DNA of 40,193 nucleotides from DASYPQ01 sp046155895 (GTDB lineage Bacteria > Planctomycetota > UBA1135 > GCA-002686595). The translations under genes were made by a program, and so were the position numbers. Every line of letters starts with the position of its first letter. Position 1 is the stretch's first letter. The notes below the pieces were generated by a model that worked only from the letters and a program-made list of their open reading frames with translations, was not told the DNA's origin and searched no databases. The stretch covers positions 1 through 40,193 of the forward strand of contig JBJXFB010000092.1 in the NCBI GenBank assembly GCA_046155895.1, written 5' to 3'. Below, one piece after another: positions 16,049 to 24,056 of the stretch.

Positions 16049-17311
16049 ATGCCGATCTTCCAGTACAAGGCCTTCGCTCCCGGCGGCGCGGTGACGACCG
16101 GCGTGATCGACGCGGACACGACCCGCGACGCGCGCAATCGCCTCCGCCGCGACAATCTCCTCGTCAGCGAGATCCACGAGACCCGTGCGGGGCGCAAGGT
16201 CAAGACCGGGAAGAGCGGGCTCGGCAGCCTCGTCGAGAAGATCCGGCGCCAGCGGGGCGCCCAGACTTCGACGAGCATGCGGAACCTCGAGATCCTCACG
16301 GGGGCGACGCGCCAGATGGGGACGCTGCTCGGCTCCGGGATCCCGCTGGCCGAGACGCTCAAGGCGATGATCGAGCAGGCCGAGAAGCGCTCGACCGAAA
16401 CCATGTTCCGCGAGATCCGCGAGCGCGTGAACCAGGGCGGGTCGCTCGCCGACGCGCTCTCCGAGCACCCGCAGATGTTCAGCGAGCTCTACGTGAACAT
16501 GGTCCGCGCCGGGGAGGCCACCGGCAACGTGGACGTCGTGCTCAAGCGCCTCGCCGACTACCTCCAGGCGCAGCGCGCGCTGCGACGCAAGGTCGTGTCA
16601 GCGCTGACCTACCCGGTCATGATGATCGGGATCGGCCTGATCGTCGTCAGCATCCTGATGACGGTCGTCGTGCCGAAGATCACGGGGATGCTGACGGACA
16701 CCGGACAGACGCTGCCGACACCGACGAAGGTCCTGATCTTCATCAGCGACCTCTTCAAGTCCTACTGGCTCGTCGCCTGCGCGGTCGTCGCCGTCGTCTC
16801 CTACGCGATCGAGCGCGTCTACAAGAAATCGGACCCGGGACGCCTCATGATCGACCGGACGCTCCTGAAGCTGCCCATCGTCGGCGACCTGCTGCGCAAG
16901 CAGGCGGTGGCGCGCTTCACGCGGACCCTCTCGACGCTCCTCCAGAGCGGCGTCCCGGCGGTGAACAGCCTGGAGATCACGCGCACGGTCGTCGGCAACC
17001 GCGTGCTCGCCGACGCGACCGAGCACATCCGCGTCCGGATCCTGGAGGGCACGGACATCGCGACGCCCCTGAAGCAATCCGGAGCCTTCCCGGCCCTGGT
17101 GGGATACATGGTGAGCGTCGGGGAGCAGTCCGGCGAGCTCGAGCAGATGCTCGACCGGGTTGCGATCGCCTACGACGAGGAGATCGACATCGCGACCGAG
17201 CGGCTGACGTCGGTCCTCGAGCCGATCATGATCGTGTTTCTGGCCGCCGTCGTGGGCTATATCGTGGTTTCGATCGTGCTCCCGATCCTCCAGATCGGGC
17301 AGTTCAAGTGA
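16049..17311 (+). CDS. gspF: Type II secretion system inner-membrane platform protein GspF
   Basis: A 420-residue polytopic inner-membrane protein that couples the GspE motor to the pseudopilus. It starts MPIFQYKAFAPGGAVTTGVIDA, the usual GspF/PilC opening. Two homologous cytoplasmic four-helix domains are visible: one with TRQMGTLLGSGIPLAETLKAM and FSELYVNMVRAGEATGNVD, the second with FTRTLSTLLQSGVPAVNSLEI and VSVGEQSGELEQML. Three hydrophobic helices are seen: VMMIGIGLIVVSILMTVVV, the WLVACAVVAVVSYAI region, and the C-terminal PIMIVFLAAVVGYIVVSIVL. Length is normal for the family. Its TGA overlaps a GTG that could serve gspG, though the ATG 30 bases later is preferred. Confidence 0.95.
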   Translation: MPIFQYKAFAPGGAVTTGVIDADTTRDARNRLRRDNLLVSEIHETRAGRKVKTGKSGLGSLVEKIRRQRGAQTSTSMRNLEILTGATRQMGTLLGSGIPLAETLKAMIEQAEKRSTETMFREIRERVNQGGSLADALSEHPQMFSELYVNMVRAGEATGNVDVVLKRLADYLQAQRALRRKVVSALTYPVMMIGIGLIVVSILMTVVVPKITGMLTDTGQTLPTPTKVLIFISDLFKSYWLVACAVVAVVSYAIERVYKKSDPGRLMIDRTLLKLPIVGDLLRKQAVARFTRTLSTLLQSGVPAVNSLEITRTVVGNRVLADATEHIRVRILEGTDIATPLKQSGAFPALVGYMVSVGEQSGELEQMLDRVAIAYDEEIDIATERLTSVLEPIMIVFLAAVVGYIVVSIVLPILQIGQFK

Positions 17312-17340
17312 GCGCGGCCTCGCCGCGAAGAGAGCCTGTC

Positions 17341-17781
17341 ATGAACAAGAGAATCCATCCCGCGCGCCCCGGACGCCGCGGATTCACCCTGGCCGAGATG
17401 ATGGTCGTGATCGTCATCATCGGGCTCCTGGCGACGCTGGTCGTGCCCAACGTCCTCCAGAAGTTCGCGTTCGCGTCCCGCGGCAAGGCCAAGGCCGACC
17501 TCACCCAGCTCGAGAGCGCGCTGACCGAGTACAGCTTGGCGAACGGCGGGAAGTGGCCGGACAGCCTCGAGGCCCTCGTGACGCCCGACGTGAACGGGCA
17601 CACGTACATCAAGGGCACGAAGATCCCCAAGGACCCCTGGGGCAACGAGTACATGTACGACCCGCCGGAGCCGGGCCGCCCGGACGCGCGCGTCTACTCC
17701 TACGGGAAGGACGGCCAGGCCGGGGGCGAGGGCGACGACGCGGACATCGACAACCTCTCCATCCGCGAGGAAGACAGGTAG
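17341..17781 (+). CDS. gspG: Type II secretion major pseudopilin GspG
   Basis: A 146-residue prepilin. The leader MNKRIHPARPGRRG ends in Gly and is followed by FTLAEMMVVIVIIGLL, the class III prepilin cleavage and helix motif with the conserved Glu at mature position 5. The C-terminal region is typical GspG: DPWGNEYMYDPPEPGR, then YSYGKDGQAGG and DDADIDN, whose aspartates form the usual calcium site. The ATG at 17341 was chosen for its ribosome site (GAAGAGAG, 17327-17334, 6-nt spacing) and a leader of normal length. A GTG at 17308 overlapping the gspF stop would lengthen the leader to 25 residues. The prepilin peptidase that must process it is not in the window. It forms the shaft of the T2SS pseudopilus. 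Confidence 0.95.
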   Translation: MNKRIHPARPGRRGFTLAEMMVVIVIIGLLATLVVPNVLQKFAFASRGKAKADLTQLESALTEYSLANGGKWPDSLEALVTPDVNGHTYIKGTKIPKDPWGNEYMYDPPEPGRPDARVYSYGKDGQAGGEGDDADIDNLSIREEDR

Positions 17782-17787
17782 GAGCGC

Positions 17788-18351
17788 ATGCCTCCCGGGG
17801 ATCAGCGCTCGCCTGGAACGCATCGAGCGGGCTTCTCGATGGTCGAGATCCTCGCGGTGATCGTGATCCTCGGCCTGATCGCCACGCTCGTCAGCGTGAA
17901 CTGGAACGCGATCCTCCCGACCGCCGAACTCCATTCGTCGGTTCGCGAGCTGGCCAGCGCAATCCAGGGTGCCCGCTCCGAGGCGATCGCGCGGAACGCG
18001 GTCTTCAAGATCGAGTACGACCTCGACCGCCATCGCTACCGCACCAACACGCCCTTCCGCCTCGGCGGCGGCCTCGCCCCCACCGAGGAGGAGCGGATCG
18101 CCTTCGACTGGATCGAGCTCCCGGAGTCGGTCCGCTTCCACCGCATCCAGATCGACGGAATCGAGTACGCGAGCGGGATGGTCTTCGTGCGCTTCGACCC
18201 GCTCGGCGCGGCTTCCGGTCACATCGTGCGGCTCGTGCAGAATCCCTACGACCGGCACTACACGGTCGAGGTCCAGGCCCTCACCGGGACCATCGACTAC
18301 CACGAGGGAGTCTTCGAGCGCGACCCTCCGGACGAGGGGGATTTCCAGTGA
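17788..18351 (+). CDS. gspH: Type II secretion minor pseudopilin GspH-like
   Basis: A 187-residue prepilin starting at ATG 17788, six bases after the gspG stop, with GGAG directly upstream. The leader ends ...GTHRAG and the mature protein starts FSMVEILAVIVILGLIATLV, with the conserved Glu5. The next segment, SSVRELASAIQGARSEAIARNAVF, matches the GspH/FimT family, in which this helix links the membrane stalk to a beta-rich head. The remainder is beta-strand-like (GMVFVRFDPLGAASGHIV). Minor pseudopilins sit at the pseudopilus tip with GspI, J and K. The assignment rests on the FimT-type helix and its position between gspG and gspI. Confidence 0.85.
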   Translation: MPPGDQRSPGTHRAGFSMVEILAVIVILGLIATLVSVNWNAILPTAELHSSVRELASAIQGARSEAIARNAVFKIEYDLDRHRYRTNTPFRLGGGLAPTEEERIAFDWIELPESVRFHRIQIDGIEYASGMVFVRFDPLGAASGHIVRLVQNPYDRHYTVEVQALTGTIDYHEGVFERDPPDEGDFQ

Positions 18352-18950
18352 AGCGCACGAGCGGATTCACTTTGGCCGAGGTCGCCGTCACGATCGTGAT
18401 CGTCGGGATCGGGATGCTGCTCGTCCTCCAGGGGCTGAACACCGCCAAGATGACCGCCGCGCAGACGCGCAACGTCAAGCTCTCGCGCGACCTCGCGCTC
18501 CTGACCCTCGGGCAGGTCGCCTCGGGCCAGTTCCAGGAGGAGATCGAGAACGGACTGTCGGGGACCTACGCGGAGGAGGGCTACCCGCAGTTCAGCTACG
18601 AGGTCCTCGTCGGCGACGACGCGTTCGACTCGGCGGCCGAACAGGACGGGTCTTTCGACACCTGGAGGCACCAGCAGCAGCTGAAGGAGGAGCGGGAGGC
18701 GGAACGCGCGCGCGAATCCGAGGACGAAGAGGATCCGAAGGAGAGCGAGGAGCCCTTCGAGAAGGTCAAGATCCGCGTCACGTTCGTTCCCAAGATCCGC
18801 ATCGACAACACCGAGCTGAAGAACGAAATCGTCCTCGAGGAGTGGATGCCGTGGAAGCAGGTCTACGGCGAGAGCGAGGACGCGGAAGCCGCGCCCGCCG
18901 GGGGCGCCGAAGCCGGAGCCGCGCCAGCTCCGGCCGGAGGCGGGAAATGA
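18348..18950 (+). CDS. gspI: Type II secretion minor pseudopilin GspI-like
   Basis: A 200-residue prepilin beginning at GTG 18348, which overlaps the gspH stop by four bases (GTGA). The very short leader MKRTSG precedes FTLAEVAVTIVIVGIGMLLVL. The following region (AQTRNVKLSRDLALLTLGQVASGQF) matches the GspI stalk-to-head segment. It is longer than typical GspI (about 120-130 residues) because of a highly charged Glu/Arg/Lys stretch near residues 105-135 and an Ala/Gly/Pro-rich low-complexity C-terminus. The downstream strand (KVKIRVTFVPKI) is beta-like and is followed by NEIVLEEWMPW. The call as GspI rests on order and leader type; the head domain is divergent. Confidence 0.8.
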   Translation: MKRTSGFTLAEVAVTIVIVGIGMLLVLQGLNTAKMTAAQTRNVKLSRDLALLTLGQVASGQFQEEIENGLSGTYAEEGYPQFSYEVLVGDDAFDSAAEQDGSFDTWRHQQQLKEEREAERARESEDEEDPKESEEPFEKVKIRVTFVPKIRIDNTELKNEIVLEEWMPWKQVYGESEDAEAAPAGGAEAGAAPAPAGGGK

Positions 18951-19843
18951 GACGCTCCCCCAGCTCGGGCTTCACCCTGGTCGAGGTCCTCCTCGTCCTC
19001 CTGATCATGGGCGGGATCATGCTCTCGATGACGCAGATCCTCACCGCCGCGCGCACGTCGCGTGACACGATCCACAACATCCAGGAGACGCAGAACGCAG
19101 GACCCGCGATCCTCGACTCCATCGAGCGCGACCTGCGGGGCGTGCTCACCTACGACGCGACGCGCATGCACCACCTGCGCGTCAAGAACCGGGTCACCCT
19201 CGGCTTCGACGCCGACAGCCTGGACTTCGTCACGACGACCGACAGCCTGTCGATCCGTTCCGAGAACGACAGGTTCGTGCGCGCCGACGGGAACGAGGTC
19301 GGCTACCGCCTGCGTCCCAGCCCCTACAACGACCAGTTCCTGGAGATCTACCGGCGCGAAGGCTACGCCGTCGACGACAAGCCCTTCGAGGGCGGTACCT
19401 TCCTGCTGCTGCACGACCGCGTCAAGGGCTTCGAGATCCAGTGCTGGACCGAGGACGGCCCCGACGCCGAGCCCGTCGACGAGTGGGCCGTCGCGGAGGG
19501 CGACGAGAACATCGGGCTCCCGGCGCGGATCGAGATCTCGCTCACCCTCGAGCTCGCGCCGCGCATCGTGAACGAGCAGCTGATCGTCGCGCCGATCGAC
19601 CGGCGAACGATCGTCTACAAGCGCGTCATCCGCCTGCCCGAGACCCTGCGGCGCGAGGAGGAGATGATCCCGATCCCGGTCGTCCCGCGCGCGCCGGCTC
19701 CGTCCAATCCCGCCTCGACCACGACCGGAGGTCCCGCCTCGGGCGGCACGGGGGGACGAACAGGCGGAGGGGGAGGAACGGGCGGCGGCGGGAACATCAC
19801 GGGGGGCACGGGCTCGGGCTCGCCCCCGCCGACGCCTCCCTGA
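18947..19843 (+). CDS. gspJ: Type II secretion minor pseudopilin GspJ-like
   Basis: A 298-residue prepilin starting at ATG 18947, overlapping the gspI stop (ATGA). The leader MRRSPSSG precedes FTLVEVLLVLLIMGGIMLSM. The head opens with NAGPAILDSIERDLRGVL, resembling the GspJ/PulJ pattern in which an early helix is followed by a large beta domain with VKNRVTLGFDADSLDFVTT and GFEIQCWTEDG. The protein is longer than typical GspJ (about 200 residues). Its last about 65 residues form a Pro, then Gly/Thr/Ser-rich tail ending in SPPPTPP. It is the last gene of the operon; the convergent serS gene ends 10 bases beyond. A gspK would normally follow and is missing here. Confidence 0.82.
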   Translation: MRRSPSSGFTLVEVLLVLLIMGGIMLSMTQILTAARTSRDTIHNIQETQNAGPAILDSIERDLRGVLTYDATRMHHLRVKNRVTLGFDADSLDFVTTTDSLSIRSENDRFVRADGNEVGYRLRPSPYNDQFLEIYRREGYAVDDKPFEGGTFLLLHDRVKGFEIQCWTEDGPDAEPVDEWAVAEGDENIGLPARIEISLTLELAPRIVNEQLIVAPIDRRTIVYKRVIRLPETLRREEEMIPIPVVPRAPAPSNPASTTTGGPASGGTGGRTGGGGGTGGGGNITGGTGSGSPPPTPP

Positions 19844-19853
19844 TCGCGGGCGT

Positions 19854-21134
19854 TCAGCGCACGGCTCGGCCGAGCGACTCCCGCCCGCCGAGGTAGCCGC
19901 GCAGCGGCGGCGGCACCCAGACGGTCCCGTTGGAGCGCTGGTGGTTCTCGACCAGCGCGATCAGCATCCGGGCGCTCGCGGCGACCGTGTTGTTCAGCGT
20001 GTGGCAGACGCGCACGACGCCGTCCTCCCCGCGGTAGCGCAGGTTCAGCCGCCGCGCCTGGAAGTCGTGGAAGCGCGAGGCGCTGTGGGTCTCGCCGTAT
20101 CCCTTGCGCGAGGGCATCCACGTCTCGATGTCGAACTTCTGCACCTGCGGCAGGCCGAGGTCCCCCCCGCACACGTTGACGATCCGGTACGGGAGCTCGA
20201 GCGCGTTCAGGACCTCCTCGGCGTTCGCGACGATGTCGCGGTGGTGCGCGAGGGATTTCGCCTCGTCGGCGGCGTCGATGATCACCTGCTCGACCTTCTG
20301 GAACTGATGCACGCGGTACAGGCCACGCGTGTCCTTGCCGTAGGTCCCCGCTTCGCGGCGGTAGCAGGAGGACTGCGCGACGTAGCGCAGCGGCAGGTTC
20401 TTCCCGTCCAGGATCTCCCCGGCGTGCAGCGCGGTCACCGGCACTTCGGCCGTTCCGACGAGCACGAGGTCGTCGCGTTCGTCGCAGCGGTAGGCCTGCT
20501 CCTCCCCGCCCGGGAAGTAGCCCGTGCCCACCATCGTCTCGCTGCGCACGAGCGTCGGGACGGTCAGCGGGACGAAGCCCTTGCCGACCATCAAGTCGAG
20601 CGCGAAGCGCATCGTCGCGCTCTCGAGGAGCGAGAGGTCGCCGCGCAAAACGTAGTTGCGCGATCCCGCGAGACGCGCCGCGCGGTCGATCTCGAGCCAG
20701 CCTTGCGCCTCGGAGAGCGCGACGTGGTCGAGCGGCTCGAAATCGAAGCGCCGCGGCTCGCCCTGGCGCTTCACCTCGACGTTCTCCGAGTCGTCCTTCC
20801 CCTCCGGAACCTCCGCCGCGGGGAGGTTCGGGACGCGCAGGAGGAGGTCCTCGAGCTCCTTCTGGATCGGCGCGATCTCCTCCTCGCTCGCCTTGAGCTC
20901 CGCCTTCTTCCGCTTCTGCTCCTCGGCGAGCTTGGCGCGTTCCGCCGGAGGCGCCTTGCCGATGGCCTTGCTCGCTTCGTTCTGCTGCGCGCGCTGCGCA
21001 TCGAGGGCGACCGAGCGCTCGCGCACCCGGCGGTCGAGGTCGAGGATGCGGTCGAGGTCGATCGCGATGCGCTTCTTCGCCGCGCCCGCCAAGACCGCGC
21101 CGGGATCCGCACGGATCAGCTTGAGGTCGAGCAA
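19854..21134 (-). CDS. serS: Serine--tRNA ligase
   Basis: A 426-residue class II aminoacyl-tRNA synthetase of normal length. It charges tRNA-Ser (and tRNA-Sec) with serine in the cytosol. The N-terminal antiparallel coiled-coil tRNA-binding arm is visible (LDRRVRERSVALDAQRAQQN through ELKASEEEIAPIQKELEDLL). Motif 2 is CYRREAGTYGKDTRGLYRVH and motif 3 is the C-terminal LNNTVAASARMLIALVENHQ region, followed by VWVPPPLRGYLGG. The ASRFHDFQARRLNLRYR segment is standard for the family. The start is a TTG at 21134, giving the conserved opening MLDLKLIRADP; no better start exists in frame. It lies four bases downstream of the large secreted-protein gene, so it is probably transcribed with it. Confidence 0.96.
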   Translation of the reverse strand: MLDLKLIRADPGAVLAGAAKKRIAIDLDRILDLDRRVRERSVALDAQRAQQNEASKAIGKAPPAERAKLAEEQKRKKAELKASEEEIAPIQKELEDLLLRVPNLPAAEVPEGKDDSENVEVKRQGEPRRFDFEPLDHVALSEAQGWLEIDRAARLAGSRNYVLRGDLSLLESATMRFALDLMVGKGFVPLTVPTLVRSETMVGTGYFPGGEEQAYRCDERDDLVLVGTAEVPVTALHAGEILDGKNLPLRYVAQSSCYRREAGTYGKDTRGLYRVHQFQKVEQVIIDAADEAKSLAHHRDIVANAEEVLNALELPYRIVNVCGGDLGLPQVQKFDIETWMPSRKGYGETHSASRFHDFQARRLNLRYRGEDGVVRVCHTLNNTVAASARMLIALVENHQRSNGTVWVPPPLRGYLGGRESLGRAVR

Positions 21135-21138
21135 GGCC

Positions 21139-23139
21139 CTACTCCGGCTTCCACGCGGACTCGATCTTGCCGAACAGGTCGTGCTTCTTGTCGATCAGCT
21201 GGACCTCGATCGGATCCTTGTCCTGCTTGAGGTCGAGGGTGAGCTCGAGCGGGAAGAAGGTCGCCTCCCACCCGTACTTCTCGATGCCCTCGGTGCCCGA
21301 GACGACCGGCATCTTCTCGGGCTTGGAGCCCGCTTTCGTCCCCTTCTTGCGCCACACGACCTCCGGACGCGAGACGCAGTTCCACGGACGCTCGTAGCGC
21401 TCCTCGCTCCGGCCGACGACGGACACGGTCTTGCCGTCCACCGTGAGCTTGCTCCCGTCGCGCTTGAAGCGGAAGTCGAAGCCGAAGGGCGCGCCCAGGG
21501 GCACGACCGTCGTCTCGCCCTTCTTCACCTCGAAGCTCGGCGAGCTCTTGCCCGGGAGGATGAGCGTCTTCTGCACCTGCCGCTTCTTCCCCTTGCGCAC
21601 CTCGCCGTAGAAGAGCGTGTACCTTCCGACGGGGACGGAGACTCCCTTGGCGCCGCCCTCGACGATGTCGAAGTAGCTGTTCTTCAGGGTCTCGCCCGAG
21701 CCGCGCACGACGACCCAGGTCGGCGCCGGACCGCCCTTGAAGTCGAGTTTCAGCGTGCCCGTCTCGAGCGCCAGGGGCGTCGCCTGGAAGGACGTGCCGA
21801 CCTTGTCGGGGTCGATCCGGTACCACTTCCCGCCGATCTCCTGGACCTCGCTCCAGGGGCGCGCGCGCTTCGAGGACCCGATCACGATCGCGTCCATCTC
21901 GGGCTGGAAGTTCTCCGGCGTCAGGCCGGGCTCGCCCCAGGACTGCGGCTGGTCGCCGTAGGAGCCGTCCATCGAATCGTCGATGATCCGCACGGGCGTC
22001 CCCGCGACGTCGCCGACGACGCTCGAGGCGGAGATCGTGTAGACGGTGTAGCTCGCGTCGCTGGCGTCGAAATTGACCTCGATGCCCTGGTACTGATCCT
22101 GCCGGCCGCCGACCTGGACGAGGAAGGCCCACGGCCGCGCGCCCTCTCCCTCGCCCAGCTTCATCTGCACGAGGACCGGATTGCCGGAGAGCGCGAGTTT
22201 CTGGTCGGTCTCGTCGCCCTGCCCGTTGCGGTTCGTGTCCATGCGGACGTCGCCCGCTCCGACGCGCAGCGCGGCCGGGGCGTTCTCGAGACGCTGGAAG
22301 GTCGCCTGGCTGCCCTTGGCCTTCAGCGCCAGCGGAGCCCAGAGCACGAAGACGTCGTCGCACATGAAGTTCGGCCGGAGGTACGTGTCCAGGGAGGGCA
22401 CGGGCTCGAACTTGAGCGCGACGTTGAGGGGCGGGCCGAGGCTCGCGGCCGGCGCCTCCTCTCCCCGCGGCGGGAGCGGCGCGTCCCTGCGCTTGTCGTG
22501 GCCTCCCGCGACCAGGGCCGCGTGGCGCTTCACGAGCTCGCCGTGGACGCCGTCCTTCAGGTCGATCTTCTCGCACATCGAGACCGCCTGGGCGTAGGAC
22601 TTGACGGCCTTGGGGAGGTCGGCCGACTCCGCGCGCACGGGCTCGTCGCAGGCGCGTGCCTGGAGCGCGTAGGCCTCGCTGGCGCGGTAGAAGTCGCCGA
22701 CCTGCTCGAGGCCGGGCGCCACGACGTCGAGCTCGTCGACCACGTTCTGGAAGGCGAAGTCGTCCTTGCGCTCGAGGTTGCTCTCGAAATCGATCGAGAT
22801 CTGGTCGAGGCGCGACTTGAGGTCGTTGCGGTCGCGGCGGTTCGCCCCGAGCCCCTTGAGGGCCTGGTACTCGCGCTGGACGAACTCCGTGGCCATCCCT
22901 GCCTTCCAGGCCTCCTCGAGGACCTTCACGAGGGCTTCCTTCTCCGCGTCCTCGCGCTCGGCGAGCGCTTCGCAGGTCGAGACGATCCACGCGACCGCGC
23001 TCGCGGTCTGCGCCTTCACGAGCTTGCCCATCCCGTTGCGGTCGTTCTGGGCGGCGAGCTTGTCGAGCTCCTTCTTGAAGGCTGGATCGGGTGCGCCCTG
23101 GAAGGCGGGCAGGAGCGCCAGGATGAGGAAGGGGATCAT
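21139..23139 (-). CDS. Large secreted protein of unknown function
   Basis: A 666-residue protein with a short signal peptide (MIPFLILALLPAFQG). Residues about 20-220 are helical and Glu/Lys-rich (DKLAAQNDRNGMGKLVKAQT and AYALQARACDEPV). The remainder is predicted mostly beta. It includes a calcium-loop-like DTNRNGQGDETD near residue 300, VRIIDDSMDGSYGD, and repeated strand pairs (LDFKGGPAPTWVVVRG, VPVGRYTLFYGEVRKGKK, PLGAPFGFDFRFKRDG). The PVGRYTLFYGEV stretch is reminiscent of PEGA or carboxypeptidase-regulatory beta-sandwiches, but I do not recognise the family. It has no membrane anchor or lipobox. It lies between the rhomboid gene (49 bases upstream) and serS (4 bases downstream). A structural or sensor role at the cell surface is only a guess. 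Confidence 0.72.
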   Translation of the reverse strand: MIPFLILALLPAFQGAPDPAFKKELDKLAAQNDRNGMGKLVKAQTASAVAWIVSTCEALAEREDAEKEALVKVLEEAWKAGMATEFVQREYQALKGLGANRRDRNDLKSRLDQISIDFESNLERKDDFAFQNVVDELDVVAPGLEQVGDFYRASEAYALQARACDEPVRAESADLPKAVKSYAQAVSMCEKIDLKDGVHGELVKRHAALVAGGHDKRRDAPLPPRGEEAPAASLGPPLNVALKFEPVPSLDTYLRPNFMCDDVFVLWAPLALKAKGSQATFQRLENAPAALRVGAGDVRMDTNRNGQGDETDQKLALSGNPVLVQMKLGEGEGARPWAFLVQVGGRQDQYQGIEVNFDASDASYTVYTISASSVVGDVAGTPVRIIDDSMDGSYGDQPQSWGEPGLTPENFQPEMDAIVIGSSKRARPWSEVQEIGGKWYRIDPDKVGTSFQATPLALETGTLKLDFKGGPAPTWVVVRGSGETLKNSYFDIVEGGAKGVSVPVGRYTLFYGEVRKGKKRQVQKTLILPGKSSPSFEVKKGETTVVPLGAPFGFDFRFKRDGSKLTVDGKTVSVVGRSEERYERPWNCVSRPEVVWRKKGTKAGSKPEKMPVVSGTEGIEKYGWEATFFPLELTLDLKQDKDPIEVQLIDKKHDLFGKIESAWKPE

Positions 23140-23188
23140 CGGCGGCCGAGTCTAGCCCCGGGCCCGCGGACGGTCCAACGGCGCCAGC

Positions 23189-24043
23189 CTAGCGGCGCGA
23201 GGAGATCTTCTTCAGGAACTCCCGCTCCCCCTTCGAGAGCGAGGTCATTCCCTCGCGGTTGATCTTGTCGAGGAGCTGATCGACCTTCGCTTCGTCGTCC
23301 TGGTGGCGCCGGACCTCGCGGACCTTGCGGGAGCGCTCCATCGAGGAGACCGGATCGGCGAAGAGGAGCTTCGACTTCACCGCCAGGAAGCCGTACACGA
23401 TCCCGCCGAGGTGGACGAGGTGCGCGACGCCGTCCGTGGAGCCGCTCTTCCACTGCAAGGCCGTGCTGAAGAGGGTGATCCCGAGGAACACGAGCGCGAG
23501 CACGCCGAGCGTGACGGGGATGAAGAACACGAAGACGCGCTGCCTGGGACGCAAGGTGGCCATCGCGACCATGATCCCGTACACGGCTCCCGAGGCGCCG
23601 ATGGCGACGGCGCGGCCCTCGCCGGCCAGTCCGGCGGCCAGGAAGAAGCACGCGCCGGCAAGCTGCGCCGAGAAGTACGCCAGCAGGAACCGGCGCGTCC
23701 CGAGGATCCCCTCCAGCATCGTGCCGAAGAAGTAGAGGGTGAGCAGGTTGAGCAGGAGGTGGAACGGGTCCTGGATGCTGTGCAGGAACCCGTAGGTGAA
23801 GAGCTGCCAGAGCGGCACGAAGGGAGCGAGGTCGCGCCAGGCGGCCGGACGCAGGCCCAGCCATTGCACGACGCCCGGCCAGACCTCGTCCGCGACGAGA
23901 TAGAGGAGGAAGGACGCGACGAAGATCGCGGCGTTCGCGATCAGGAGAGCACGCGTTCCCCGCGTGAGCGTGGGCAGCCCGATCTGCGCCGTGCCTCCGG
24001 ACTCGGGTCGGTACTCGGGCGGATCTTCCCAGGAGGTCGCCAT
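23189..24043 (-). CDS. Rhomboid family intramembrane serine protease
   Basis: A 284-residue polytopic membrane protein that cleaves transmembrane segments of other proteins. The rhomboid signature is present: HLLLNLLTLYFFG (H95, N99) in TM2, the catalytic GASG with S151 in AIGASGAVYG, and catalytic H211 in HLVHLGG. Six hydrophobic segments are visible between residues 33 and 225. A cytosolic, charged C-terminal tail (about 225-284) ends KGEREFLKKISSRR, a tail type often seen after the core in bacterial rhomboids. The N-terminal ~30 residues are cytosolic and Pro-rich. It lies 13 bases downstream of folD in the same minus-strand string. The natural substrate is unknown; Tat-linked processing of TatA by rhomboids is known only in some bacteria. 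Confidence 0.93.
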   Translation of the reverse strand: MATSWEDPPEYRPESGGTAQIGLPTLTRGTRALLIANAAIFVASFLLYLVADEVWPGVVQWLGLRPAAWRDLAPFVPLWQLFTYGFLHSIQDPFHLLLNLLTLYFFGTMLEGILGTRRFLLAYFSAQLAGACFFLAAGLAGEGRAVAIGASGAVYGIMVAMATLRPRQRVFVFFIPVTLGVLALVFLGITLFSTALQWKSGSTDGVAHLVHLGGIVYGFLAVKSKLLFADPVSSMERSRKVREVRRHQDDEAKVDQLLDKINREGMTSLSKGEREFLKKISSRR

Positions 24044-24056
24044 CGGAAGATGGAAT

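Noticed and set aside
19723..19843. G/C-rich low-complexity DNA at the end of gspJ
   Set aside because: It is the in-frame coding of the Gly-rich tail, not a separate repeat element.
19865..19874. Palindrome CTCGGCCGAG at the end of serS
   Set aside because: It lies inside the coding region, has no U-tract, and short GC palindromes are expected by chance here.
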